A stretch of DNA of 15,835 bases, from assembly GCA_003646705.1 (NCBI GenBank), contig QMLK01000002.1:1-15835 (forward strand). Reading direction: 5' to 3'. The stretch is from Deltaproteobacteria bacterium (GTDB lineage: Bacteria; Desulfobacterota; B13-G15). Positions 8,054 through 14,911 of this stretch are shown here, one piece after another. Positions within the stretch are counted from its first letter, which is position 1. Every line of letters begins with the position of its first letter. The notes under the pieces were generated by a model. The model worked only from the letters and a program-made list of their open reading frames with translations. It was not told the origin of the DNA and did no database searches. Both the position numbers and the translations under genes were made by a program.

Positions 8054-9760
8054 TTATTCGGCTGTGACCCTGAGCACCTCTTCGATGGTGGTGATGCCCT
8101 TCTTTACCTTGATGATGCCGCTCTGCCTGAGGGACCGCATCCCGTGCTCTATGGCCACACGACGGATTTCCGTGGCAGGGGCCCTGCGCAGCACCATCTC
8201 CTTTATCTCGTCATCGACCGTCATCACCTCGAACAAGGCGATCCTGCCACGGTAACCGATGTTGTTGCAACGAGGACATCCCTTGCCCCGCCAAGCCCTG
8301 AAGCCGTTGTAGACCTCCTCTTCGGGGACCCCGAGCTCCAGCAGGGCCTCAGGGGGCACCTCCATGGCCTCCTTACAGTCGGGGCAGATGGTCCTCACGA
8401 GCCTTTGGGCCACCACCATGATCACCGAGGAGGAAACCAGGAAGGGCTCGACCCCCATGTCGAGCAACCTCGTCATGGTGCTCGGGGCATCGTTGGTGTG
8501 GAGGGTCGATAGCACCAAGTGGCCCGTAAGGGCTGCCCTTACCGCGATCTCGGCCGTCTCCAGATCCCTGATCTCGCCCACCATGATGATGTCAGGGTCC
8601 TGCCTGAGGAAGGTCCTGAGGCAGGAGGCAAAAGTGAGGCCTATGGCGTCGTGGATCTGGACCTGATTTACCCCGGGGAGGCTGAACTCTATGGGGTCCT
8701 CGGCCGTGCAAATGTTGACCGAGGTCTTGTTCAACTCGGACAGCACCGAATAGAGGGTCGTGGTCTTGCCGGAACCCGTGGGACCGGTCACCAAGATCAT
8801 CCCAAAGGGCTTGTGGATGGCCCTGTCGAAACGCTCCAGGTCCTCCGGCTCGAAGCCGAGCTTGGTGAGATCGAGCTGCAACTTCGCCTTGTCCAAGAGC
8901 CTCAGGACCACCTTCTCACCGTACTGGCTGGGCATCACGGAGACGCGAAAGTCTATCTCGCGGTTGCCCATCCGGATGAGGAATCGGCCGTCCTGGGGGA
9001 GGCGTCGCTCGGCTATGTCGAGCTGCGACATGATCTTGATCCTGGAGACGATGGCGTTCTTCATCTTCAGGGGCGGCTTCATCACCTCATAGAGCACCCC
9101 ATCGATCCTGTACCTCACCCGGAAGTACTTCTCATAGGGCTCAAGGTGGATGTCGCTGACCCCCTTTATGATGGCGTCGGCCAAGATGGCGTTGACCAAG
9201 CGCACCACCGGGGCCTCTTCGGCGGTCTTCTCCACCTCTGACAGATCGAAGGTCTCCTCCTGCCGCACCACCTCCACCGCCTCTTCCTCGCCCCCCTTTA
9301 TGGTCTCGGCCAAGGCGGCGGTGGGGTCGAAGAAGCGATCGATGGCCCTGCGGATCTCGGACTCCGGAGCCACCAGGGCCTCTATGTGGTAACCCGTGTG
9401 GAACTTCAGGTCGTCGATCACGGAGACGTCAAAGGGATCGGCCATGGCCACATAGAGCGTGGAACCGGCCCTCCTCACCGGCACCACGAGGTACTTCCGC
9501 ATGAACTCGGGGCCGATCAGTTCGGCCAACTTAGGATCTATCTCCAGGTTGGAGACGTTTATGGAAGGGACCCCGTACCTGGTGTGGAGGAACTTCAACA
9601 GGTCCTCCTCCTTCAGGTACCCGAGGTCGATCAGGATGGAACTCAGACTCCCCCCGCGGACCCGCTGTTCAGCAAGGGCCCTCTCCAACTGCTCCTCAGT
9701 GATGAGGTTGGCCTTGAGCAGCAAATGCCCCAGGCGGGCTGAAGGCTGTCTATCCGCCAT
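8054..9760 (-). CDS. pilB: Type IV pilus extension ATPase PilB
   Basis: PilB powers pilin polymerisation at the inner membrane. The 568-aa product is full length. An N-terminal MshEN-type domain begins at RLGHLLLKANLITEEQL (9-25) and runs to about 145; some MshEN domains bind cyclic di-GMP, though here the second half is degenerate. The ATPase core has Walker A GPTGSGKT (326-333), Walker B DPDIIMVGEIRD (388-399) and His box GHLVLSTLHTN (413-423). Four zinc-binding cysteines (459, 462, 495, 498) form the tetracysteine insert typical of PilB/GspE. First gene of the pil operon; ATG at 9760 is preceded by a weak GACGAGG site. GspE of type II secretion is the alternative, but pilT and pilC follow directly. 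Confidence 0.95.
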   Translation of the reverse strand: MADRQPSARLGHLLLKANLITEEQLERALAEQRVRGGSLSSILIDLGYLKEEDLLKFLHTRYGVPSINVSNLEIDPKLAELIGPEFMRKYLVVPVRRAGSTLYVAMADPFDVSVIDDLKFHTGYHIEALVAPESEIRRAIDRFFDPTAALAETIKGGEEEAVEVVRQEETFDLSEVEKTAEEAPVVRLVNAILADAIIKGVSDIHLEPYEKYFRVRYRIDGVLYEVMKPPLKMKNAIVSRIKIMSQLDIAERRLPQDGRFLIRMGNREIDFRVSVMPSQYGEKVVLRLLDKAKLQLDLTKLGFEPEDLERFDRAIHKPFGMILVTGPTGSGKTTTLYSVLSELNKTSVNICTAEDPIEFSLPGVNQVQIHDAIGLTFASCLRTFLRQDPDIIMVGEIRDLETAEIAVRAALTGHLVLSTLHTNDAPSTMTRLLDMGVEPFLVSSSVIMVVAQRLVRTICPDCKEAMEVPPEALLELGVPEEEVYNGFRAWRGKGCPRCNNIGYRGRIALFEVMTVDDEIKEMVLRRAPATEIRRVAIEHGMRSLRQSGIIKVKKGITTIEEVLRVTAE

Positions 9761-9826
9761 GGTCCTCGTCTTACATATCGGCGCCCTTCGACCTTCCCTT
9801 TAAACGGAGCTCAAGGACGCAAGACC

Positions 9827-9855
9827 ATTATTCCCCTTCAAGGGGTCAATGTCAA
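9827..9855 (-). promoter_or_regulatory. Sigma-70-like promoter for the pil operon
   Basis: On the minus strand a perfect -35 box TTGACA (9855-9850) is followed after 17 nt by AATAAT (9832-9827), a five-of-six match to TATAAT. Transcription would begin near 9820, leaving a 5' leader of about 60 nt before the pilB ATG at 9760. Spacing and sequence are close to ideal, so basal pil expression probably does not need sigma-54. Confidence 0.75.
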
Positions 9856-9882
9856 GGTAAACTTGACACTGCTGATTGTCAA
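9845..9882. repeat. Cluster of four GTCAA/TTGAC half-sites
   Basis: Half-sites lie at 9845-9849 (GTCAA), 9850-9855 (TGTCAA), 9863-9868 (TTGACA) and 9877-9882 (TGTCAA). The last three are at 13- and 14-nt intervals with alternating orientation, so the third pairs with both neighbours: a 5-bp-centred palindrome to the left and an 8-nt-spaced inverted repeat to the right. A fifth TTGAC lies at 9936-9940. Confidence 0.6.
9850..9868. promoter_or_regulatory. 19-bp perfect palindrome, candidate operator of pilB
   Basis: The plus strand reads TGTCAAG, then GTAAA, then CTTGACA: perfect 7-bp inverted arms around a 5-bp centre. The left arm is the -35 box of the predicted pilB promoter, so a bound dimer would block or modulate RNA polymerase. 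The protein that binds is unknown. Confidence 0.6.
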
Positions 9883-9907
9883 CTTCGGTAACCATGCCCC
9901 AGGACCG

Positions 9908-9938
9908 CAATCCTGCGCTCAAGGAGTCCTGAGGATTG
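9908..9938. repeat. Inverted repeat CAATCCT / AGGATTG
   Basis: Perfect 7-bp arms at 9908-9914 and 9932-9938 flank a 17-nt centre. A partly nested CAGGAC / GTCCTG pair occupies 9900-9905 and 9926-9931. The right arm overlaps the -35 box of the candidate plus-strand promoter, so it may be an operator for the FmdE-family gene. Confidence 0.4.
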
Positions 9939-9964
9939 ACCCAAATCCCTCAGTTTGTTAATAA
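9936..9964 (+). promoter_or_regulatory. Candidate promoter for the FmdE-family gene
   Basis: TTGACC at 9936-9941 is followed after 17 nt by TAATAA at 9959-9964. The -35 box matches five of six positions, the -10 box only about three. If used, the 5' leader would be about 145 nt and would contain the hairpin at 10008-10066. Weak call based on spacing and AT-richness. Confidence 0.35.
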
Positions 9965-10007
9965 AGTTCACGCCGGAGGTCACGAAGATCTCCAAGTAAA
10001 GCGTATT

Positions 10008-10066
10008 GAGGAAGGGCCACGAAGGCCCGAAGGGAAGAGAAGCCCGGGTCTTGTGGCCCTCTTCTT
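10008..10066 (+). ncRNA. Long leader hairpin, attenuator-like, before the FmdE-family gene
   Basis: Bases 10014-10029 pair with 10045-10059: 15 pairs including one G-U, with one bulged G at 10021 and a 15-nt loop. The flanks 10008-10013 and 10060-10066 can extend the stem with a few weaker pairs. The 3' side runs straight into TCTTCTTT, giving a terminator-like shape. The 5' arm can instead fold on itself as GGGCC-ACGAA-GGCCC (10014-10028), so two structures compete. The base of the stem is about 50 nt before the ATG. It matches no riboswitch I recognise; terminator or attenuator is inference. Confidence 0.5.
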
Positions 10067-10116
10067 TAGAAACAAAGCACAACGACGTCCATCGATAAAG
10101 CCCAAGGAGGTGAGAG

Positions 10117-10797
10117 ATGATAGACGACTTGATCAGGAGGGGAGACCTCAAAGGCCTTTTGGCTGCGGCCAAGGAGTTTCACGGTCACATCTGTCCCTAT
10201 GTGGCCATCGGGATAAGGGCATCGCTTATAGGCATGGAAAGGCTGGGCGTCAGCAGGCTGAACTTCGAGGAAAGCATCGAGGAAAGGATCATGGCCATAG
10301 TGGAGTGCAACAATTGCTTTCTGGACGGTGTACAGATCGCCACGGGTTGTACTGTGGGCAACAACAGCATGGTCTACCTCGATCTGGGGAAAAACGCCCT
10401 CACCCTCGTCAAGCGGAAGGACTGGGAGGGGGTCAGGATCTACGTCGATAGCGACGCCATCAGAGACCGTTACTTCCCGGAGGAGGCCTTGGCCCTCTTC
10501 GACAAAGTGGTGGTGCGAAGGGAGGGCACCCCTGAAGAGGTGAGCACGTTGAACGAGAAGTGGGAGCAAATCGGCTATACGATGCTCGAACTCCCGGAGG
10601 ATGAGTTCCAGGTGCAAAGTGTCAAGGTCGCCCCCCTTGAACCGGCGCCCATCTTCAGGAGCGTTCGCTGCTCTTCATGTGGTGAACTGACCATGGAGAT
10701 AAGGGTGGTGCATGTAGAGGGAAGGCCCTATTGTCTCCGATGCGCTAAGCGGAGCTTTCACGCAGTGATCGGCAGAGGGATTGAGGAGATGCAATAG
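10117..10797 (+). CDS. FmdE-family protein with C-terminal zinc ribbon, stand-alone
   Basis: FmdE was named as a subunit of molybdenum/tungsten formylmethanofuran dehydrogenase; free-standing bacterial relatives have no settled function. The 226-aa product shows the FmdE core: FHGHICPYVAIGIRA (21-35) with His22, His24 and Cys26, then ECNNCFLDGVQIATGCTVG (63-81) with Cys64, Cys67 and Cys78, then a conserved GK at 91-92. The C-terminal domain has CSSCG (185-189) and CLRC (206-209), a four-cysteine zinc ribbon. There is no signal peptide or membrane segment, so it should be cytoplasmic. The start has a strong ribosome site (AAGGAGGTGAGAG, 10103-10115). No other Fmd/Fwd subunit, formate dehydrogenase or molybdopterin gene lies nearby; it is flanked by pil genes (divergent) and ileS. 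Confidence 0.82.
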   Translation: MIDDLIRRGDLKGLLAAAKEFHGHICPYVAIGIRASLIGMERLGVSRLNFEESIEERIMAIVECNNCFLDGVQIATGCTVGNNSMVYLDLGKNALTLVKRKDWEGVRIYVDSDAIRDRYFPEEALALFDKVVVRREGTPEEVSTLNEKWEQIGYTMLELPEDEFQVQSVKVAPLEPAPIFRSVRCSSCGELTMEIRVVHVEGRPYCLRCAKRSFHAVIGRGIEEMQ

Positions 10798-10810
10798 GCA
10801 TCCTTTCGGG

Positions 10811-10837
10811 GCCTCATCGCTGCCTCAGCGACGGGGC
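10811..10837 (+). terminator. Stem-loop downstream of the FmdE-family gene
   Basis: GCCTC and TCGCTG (10811-10822) pair with CAGCGA and GGGGC (10826-10837) around a CCT loop, with one A-C mismatch and one G-U: 11 pairs. It begins 13 nt after the stop codon. No T run follows, so it is either a weak terminator or an mRNA 3'-end stabiliser. Confidence 0.4.
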
Positions 10838-10876
10838 ACACGGCCCTTTCGGCGTCTAAAGCTCAAGGCCTCCTGC

Positions 10877-10917
10877 GGGGGTTGTGCTTGAAGCCCCCTG
10901 CCTTATGTGTTATTTTT
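10877..10917 (+). terminator. GGGGGTT / AAGCCCCC hairpin with downstream T-rich tract
   Basis: GGGGGTT at 10877-10883 can pair with the AAGCCCCC segment ending at 10898 (five G-C pairs, one G-U, one A-U). A T-rich run, TATTTTT, is at 10911-10917, about 12 nt below the stem, too far for a classic intrinsic terminator. This would separate the FmdE gene from ileS, but the same bases can be read as an ileS promoter. Confidence 0.3.
10888..10916 (+). promoter_or_regulatory. Candidate ileS promoter
   Basis: TTGAAG (10888-10893), 17 nt, then TATTTT (10911-10916): four of six matches to each sigma-70 box. Transcription would start near 10923, leaving about 20 nt and the AGGAGGGG ribosome site before the ATG at 10943. 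No T-box specifier or antiterminator motif is visible upstream of ileS. Confidence 0.3.
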
Positions 10918-10942
10918 CCTTTACTTTTCAGGAGGGGTAGGG

Positions 10943-13705
10943 ATGGACTACAAGGAGACCTTGAACCTCCCGCGGACCGCCTTTCCCATGAAGGCCAACC
11001 TCGTCAGGAGGGAACCGGAGATCATCCAGCGTTGGGAGGAAGAGGATCTTTACGGAAAGGTCCGCGAAAGGGCCAAGGGAAGGGAGAAGTACATCCTGCA
11101 CGACGGCCCCCCTTACGCCAACGGTCACATCCACATGGGCACGGCCTTGAACAAGATCCTCAAGGACTTCATAGTGAAGTCCAAGTTTATGGCGGGCCAG
11201 GACAGTACCTACGTGCCCGGCTGGGACTGCCATGGGTTGCCCATCGAGCACGAGGTGGAGAAGACCCTCGGGGAGGAAAAAGGACGGCTGACCAAGGCCG
11301 AGATCAGGCGCCTCTGTCGGGACTACGCTTCGCGCTTCGTCCAGATCCAGCGCGAGGAGTTCAAGCGTCTCGGGGTCTTGGGGACGTGGAGCTCCCCCTA
11401 TCTCACCATGGACCCCAAGTATCAAGCCACCATCGTCAGGGAGTTCGGCCGTTTCGTAGATGGGGGTTACCTCTATCGCGGGAAGAAACCCGTCTATTGG
11501 TGCCCGACCTGCAGGACAGCCTTGGCCGAGGCCGAGGTGGAGTACGGTCCCCACCGCACCCCCTCCATCTACGTGAAGTTCCCCATGGTATCGGACCTCT
11601 CGACGAGGTTTCCGGCCCTAAAGGGCAAGGAGGTCTCAGTCCTCATCTGGACCACCACCCCGTGGACGCTACCGGCCAACCTAGCCATAGCCTTCCACCC
11701 CGATCATGACTACGCCGCTGTGGAGAGCGACGGCGAGGTCTTCATCTTGGCCCACCGGCTGGTGGCCCCCGTCATGGAGATCCTGGGCCTCAAGGACTAT
11801 AGGGTCCTGGCCACCTTCCTCGGACGAGACCTGGAGGGGTTGAAGTGCCATCACCCCTTCCTCGAGCGGGAATCCGTCCTCATCCTGGCCGAGTACGTGA
11901 CCTTGGACACGGGAACCGGCTGCGTCCACATCGCCCCAGGCCATGGAGAGGAGGATTACGAGAGCGGGCTGAAGTACGGCCTCGACATCTATGCGCCTGT
12001 GGACGACCAAGGGCGCTTCACCTCCGAGGTGGAGTTCTTCGCAGGACAATTCGTCTTTGAGGCCAATCCGGCCATAAACGCCAAGCTCCGGGAGGTGGGA
12101 GCGCTGCTGCACGAGGAGGAGGTGGAACACTCCTACCCCCACTGCTGGCGCTGCAAGAACCCGGTGATCTTCCGTTCGACCAAGCAGTGGTTCATCTCCA
12201 TAGACCACAGGGACCTGAGGAGCAGGCTCCTGGACTGGATCGGCAAGGTCCAGTGGATCCCCCAATGGGGCAAGGACAGGATCTACAACATGGTGGCCGC
12301 CCGACCCGACTGGTGCATCTCGAGGCAGCGGGCCTGGGGGGTCCCCATCGTGGTCTTCTACTGCACCAACTGTGGGGAGCCGCTGCTGGACCGCAAGGTG
12401 GTGGAACACGTGGCAGAGCTCTTCGAGCGACAGGGGGCCGACATATGGTTCGAGAGACCCCCCGAGGAGCTCCTGCCCCCGGGCACCAAGTGCCCCAACT
12501 GCGGGGCTGAGACCTTCAGGAAGGAGGAAGACATCCTGGACGTGTGGTTCGACTCCGGGGTGAGCTGGGCCGCAGTGCTTGAACAGAGGATGGAGCTCCA
12601 GTTCCCCGCGGACCTCTACCTCGAGGGCACCGATCAACACCGGGGCTGGTTCCACTCCTCCCTCATAACCTCGGTGGCCAACCGCGGCGCTCCCCCTTAC
12701 AGGGCCGTCTTGACCCATGGCTTTGTGGTGGACGGCCAGGGGCGGAAGATGTCCAAGTCCGCCGGCAACGTCATATCCCCCTTTGAGATCACCGAACGCT
12801 ACGGAGCGGAGCTGCTGAGGCTCTGGGCCGCTGCGGAGGACTACCGAGACGACATCCGCATCTCAGGGGAGATCCTCGATAGACTGGTGGAGGCATATCG
12901 AAGGATCCGCAACACGTGGCGCTTCATGCTGGGGAACCTCTACGACTTCGACCCCAGGGAGGGGCTTCCCTATAGGGAACTCCAGGAGATCGACCGTTGG
13001 ATCTTGCACAGGTTCATGGTCTTGGTGAAGAGGGTCCGTGAGGCCTACGAGGCCTTCACCTTTCACACCATTTATCACTCCGTGCACAACTTCTGCGTGG
13101 TGGACCTGAGTGCCCTCTACCTCGACATCCTCAAGGAACGCCTCTACGTCTCCCCCCCGACCTCCCCCAAGAGGCGCTCCAGCCAGACGGCGCTGTACCT
13201 GATCCTCAAGGGGATGGTACGCCTCATGGCCCCCATCCTCTCCTTTACCGCGGAGGAGGCCTGGTCCCACCTCCCGAAGGAGGAGGGGGATCCAGAGAGC
13301 GTCCACTTAGCCTCCTTCCCCGAGGTGGAGGAGGCCTTGATGGACGGAGGGCTGGAGGAACGCTGGAGCCGACTCCTCGAGGTACGAGAGCAGGTGACCA
13401 AGGCCCTTGAGGGGGCTCGCCAGAGGAAGGAGATAGGCCATTCCCTGGATGCCCGAGTCTCGATAAGGGCCCCCGGGGAACTGATCGCCTTCCTCAGGAC
13501 CTTCGGCGAGGAGCTGAGGGAGATCTTCATCGTCTCCCAGGTGGAACTGCAGGAGGTCCCCCAAGGTGTCCTCCAGGTCCATGTGGCCAAGGCCAAGGGC
13601 AAGAAGTGCGCCCGCTGCTGGGTCTACCACGAGGAGGTAGGTCGCTCTGAGGAACACCCTGAGATCTGCCCCAGGTGCCTGGAGGTGATCTCCGGCTTCT
13701 CATGA
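10943..13705 (+). CDS. ileS: Isoleucyl-tRNA synthetase
   Basis: This class I synthetase charges tRNA-Ile with isoleucine and hydrolyses mischarged valine. I chose ATG 10943 (920 aa) because it follows AGGAGGGG and gives the typical [20 protein letters not shown] beginning; an in-frame ATG at 10907 adds only an unrelated hydrophobic tag. Landmarks: HIGH-type [11 protein letters not shown] (56-66), editing domain with [12 protein letters not shown] and GHGEEDY containing Asp338, [12 protein letters not shown], signature KMSKS (602-606), and a C-terminal zinc knuckle with Cys889, Cys892, Cys909 and Cys912. The length and the C-terminal zinc site are those of the usual bacterial type. Its stop overlaps the lspA start as ATGA, so translation of lspA is probably coupled. 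All catalytic features are intact. Confidence 0.97.
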   Translation: MDYKETLNLPRTAFPMKANLVRREPEIIQRWEEEDLYGKVRERAKGREKYILHDGPPYANGHIHMGTALNKILKDFIVKSKFMAGQDSTYVPGWDCHGLPIEHEVEKTLGEEKGRLTKAEIRRLCRDYASRFVQIQREEFKRLGVLGTWSSPYLTMDPKYQATIVREFGRFVDGGYLYRGKKPVYWCPTCRTALAEAEVEYGPHRTPSIYVKFPMVSDLSTRFPALKGKEVSVLIWTTTPWTLPANLAIAFHPDHDYAAVESDGEVFILAHRLVAPVMEILGLKDYRVLATFLGRDLEGLKCHHPFLERESVLILAEYVTLDTGTGCVHIAPGHGEEDYESGLKYGLDIYAPVDDQGRFTSEVEFFAGQFVFEANPAINAKLREVGALLHEEEVEHSYPHCWRCKNPVIFRSTKQWFISIDHRDLRSRLLDWIGKVQWIPQWGKDRIYNMVAARPDWCISRQRAWGVPIVVFYCTNCGEPLLDRKVVEHVAELFERQGADIWFERPPEELLPPGTKCPNCGAETFRKEEDILDVWFDSGVSWAAVLEQRMELQFPADLYLEGTDQHRGWFHSSLITSVANRGAPPYRAVLTHGFVVDGQGRKMSKSAGNVISPFEITERYGAELLRLWAAAEDYRDDIRISGEILDRLVEAYRRIRNTWRFMLGNLYDFDPREGLPYRELQEIDRWILHRFMVLVKRVREAYEAFTFHTIYHSVHNFCVVDLSALYLDILKERLYVSPPTSPKRRSSQTALYLILKGMVRLMAPILSFTAEEAWSHLPKEEGDPESVHLASFPEVEEALMDGGLEERWSRLLEVREQVTKALEGARQRKEIGHSLDARVSIRAPGELIAFLRTFGEELREIFIVSQVELQEVPQGVLQVHVAKAKGKKCARCWVYHEEVGRSEEHPEICPRCLEVISGFS

Positions 13706-14157
13706 GGAGATATCCCCCTTTCCTGCTGATCCTTGCGGTATTGTTGCCCCTCGACCAGCTGACGAAGCGATGGGTCATGGCGAAGCTCGCCCTGCATCAG
13801 TCCATACCGGTCCTCGGCGACCTCTTCAGGATCACCTACGTGCTGAACAGGGGCGGGATCTTCGGGATCGGTTCAAGGGGTGACCACCCCCTCCTCTTCA
13901 TAGTCGTGGCCTTTGTCGCCCTCCTCTTCATGCTCCTTTACCTGCCGAGGGTCCGAGAGACGAGGACCCTCATCGGCCTCTCCTTGGTCTTCTCCGGGGC
14001 CGTCGGCAACCTGATAGACCGCCTTCGCCTCGGCGCAGTGGTCGACTTCCTCGACTTCGGCTACCGGAGCTGGCGATGGCCCGCCTTCAACCTGGCCGAT
14101 GCCGCCATCACGGTGGGGGTGGGTCTGCTGCTCTGGGGAGCCCTCAGGAGTAGGTGA
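13702..14157 (+). CDS. lspA: Lipoprotein signal peptidase (signal peptidase II)
   Basis: LspA is an inner-membrane aspartyl protease that cuts the signal peptide off diacylated prolipoproteins. The product has 151 aa and four predicted membrane helices. Family boxes are present: LDQLTKRWV (17-25), the LNRGGIFGI loop (48-56), GNLIDR (102-107), VVDF (113-116) and FNLADAAI (129-136). Asp115 and Asp133 align with the structurally defined catalytic pair; Asp106 and Asn103 are also conserved. An upstream in-frame ATG at 13675 lies inside ileS and lacks family residues, so the ATGA overlap start at 13702 is preferred. The ileS-lspA order is widespread in Gram-negative bacteria, and lgt follows with a TGATG overlap. 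Confidence 0.95.
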   Translation: MRRYPPFLLILAVLLPLDQLTKRWVMAKLALHQSIPVLGDLFRITYVLNRGGIFGIGSRGDHPLLFIVVAFVALLFMLLYLPRVRETRTLIGLSLVFSGAVGNLIDRLRLGAVVDFLDFGYRSWRWPAFNLADAAITVGVGLLLWGALRSR

Positions 14158-14909
14158 TGTTCCCGGTGCTGCTCTCCTTCAAGGGCTTTCACCTCTACAC
14201 CTACGGGGTGATGGTGGCCCTCGGGGTGCTGGCGGGGATGCTCTTCGTGAGGCGGGAGGCCAGGAGGGAGGGCTTCGACCCGGAGAGGGTGACAGACCTC
14301 ATCTTTTGGACCCTATTGGTGGGCCTGATCTGTTCGAGGTTGGTGTTCGTGCTGCTCCACTGGACCGAGTACCGGGCAGAACCCCTGAGGGCCTTGAAGT
14401 TCTGGGAGGGGGGTCTGGTCTTCTACGGGGGCATCGTACCGGGGATACTCCTGGGGATCGCCCTCATGAGGTGCTGGGGCTTCCCCCTCTGGCGGACCCT
14501 CGACCTCGCCGCCCCAGCCCTCGCCCTGGGCCACGCCATAGGACGGCTGGGGTGCTTCTCGGCGGGCTGTTGCTACGGCAAGCCCACTCGCCTGCCCTGG
14601 GGGGTGACCTTCGGCGACCCCCGCTCCTTGGCCCCCTTGGGGGTGAAGCTTCACCCCACCCAGCTCTACAGCTCCTTTGGGCTCTTCTGCCTCTTCTTCC
14701 TGCTCCTTTGGCTGCGCCGTCACAGGGCCTTCGGAGGCCAGGTCTTCTTCACCTACATGGCCCTCTACAGCGCCTTCCGCTTCGGCCTGGAGTTCTTGCG
14801 GGGCGACCCACGAACCACGCTCTTCTGGGGGCTTTCGCACAACCAGGGGGTCATGGCCCTCCTTTTTGGGCTCTCCCTTTTTATGTTATCCTACCTGAGG
14901 AGGCGTTGA
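14157..14909 (+). CDS. lgt: Prolipoprotein diacylglyceryl transferase, GCF/GCCYG-type
   Basis: Lgt performs the first step of lipoprotein maturation, adding diacylglycerol from phosphatidylglycerol to the lipobox cysteine. The 250-aa protein is polytopic. Its signature reads GRLGCFSAGCCYGKPT (129-144), with Arg130 in the place of E. coli Arg143, and RFGLEFLRGD (208-217) carries the conserved Arg and Glu. At the E. coli His103 position it has Tyr90 (GGLVFYGG), and the E. coli Asn146 position is Cys133. These belong to a recognised Cys-rich Lgt variant and do not suggest inactivation. A GTG at 14154 is an alternative start; ATG 14157 overlaps the lspA stop as TGATG. Acting just before LspA in the pathway supports the call. 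Confidence 0.93.
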   Translation: MFPVLLSFKGFHLYTYGVMVALGVLAGMLFVRREARREGFDPERVTDLIFWTLLVGLICSRLVFVLLHWTEYRAEPLRALKFWEGGLVFYGGIVPGILLGIALMRCWGFPLWRTLDLAAPALALGHAIGRLGCFSAGCCYGKPTRLPWGVTFGDPRSLAPLGVKLHPTQLYSSFGLFCLFFLLLWLRRHRAFGGQVFFTYMALYSAFRFGLEFLRGDPRTTLFWGLSHNQGVMALLFGLSLFMLSYLRRR

Positions 14910-14911
14910 GG

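Larger units (their letters stand above)
9761..10116. other. Divergent intergenic region between pilB and the FmdE-family gene
   Basis: This 356-nt stretch is the only long non-coding part of the window and is clearly more AT-rich around 9827-9965 than the genes. It holds, from left to right, the pilB leader, a sigma-70-like promoter on the minus strand, a cluster of GTCAA/TTGAC motifs, a CAATCCT/AGGATTG dyad, a candidate plus-strand promoter and a long GC-rich hairpin. A reading frame open through 9936-10116 runs on into the FmdE gene out of frame and has no family resemblance, so I do not call a gene. No tRNA or known riboswitch was recognised. Confidence 0.85.

Noticed and set aside
6478..8067. 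529-codon open frame on the plus strand opposite pilC and pilT
   Set aside because: The opposite strand encodes two textbook conserved proteins with all motifs. The translation is rich in Gly, Leu, Pro, His and acidic residues with no domain pattern, as expected of an antisense shadow in GC-rich DNA.
9761..9935. Sigma-54 promoter upstream of pilB
   Set aside because: No TGGCAC-N5-TTGC-like pair with correct GG/GC spacing on the minus strand; the sigma-70-like boxes fit far better.
9936..10116. Possible leader peptide in the frame open from 9936 towards the FmdE-family gene
   Set aside because: It runs on into the FmdE gene in the wrong frame without a stop, has no ribosome site and no codon run that would suggest attenuation control.
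10798..10942. T-box riboswitch upstream of ileS
   Set aside because: The gap is short and I find neither an antiterminator-like GGTGGNACCGCG stretch nor a convincing specifier stem.
10907..10942. Upstream ileS start at ATG 10907
   Set aside because: Adds a 12-residue hydrophobic piece absent from the family, and the Shine-Dalgarno site lies between it and the ATG at 10943, which gives the normal IleRS N-terminus.
11681..12718. 345-codon minus-strand open frame inside ileS
   Set aside because: Covers the editing and catalytic core of IleRS on the other strand; composition is that of a shadow frame and nothing in it resembles a protein family.
14099..14911. Long N-terminal extension of peptide deformylase in the same frame
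   Set aside because: The frame is open upstream only as a shadow of lgt; the family N-terminus MREILVYPHPLL begins at 14912 behind a good ribosome site.
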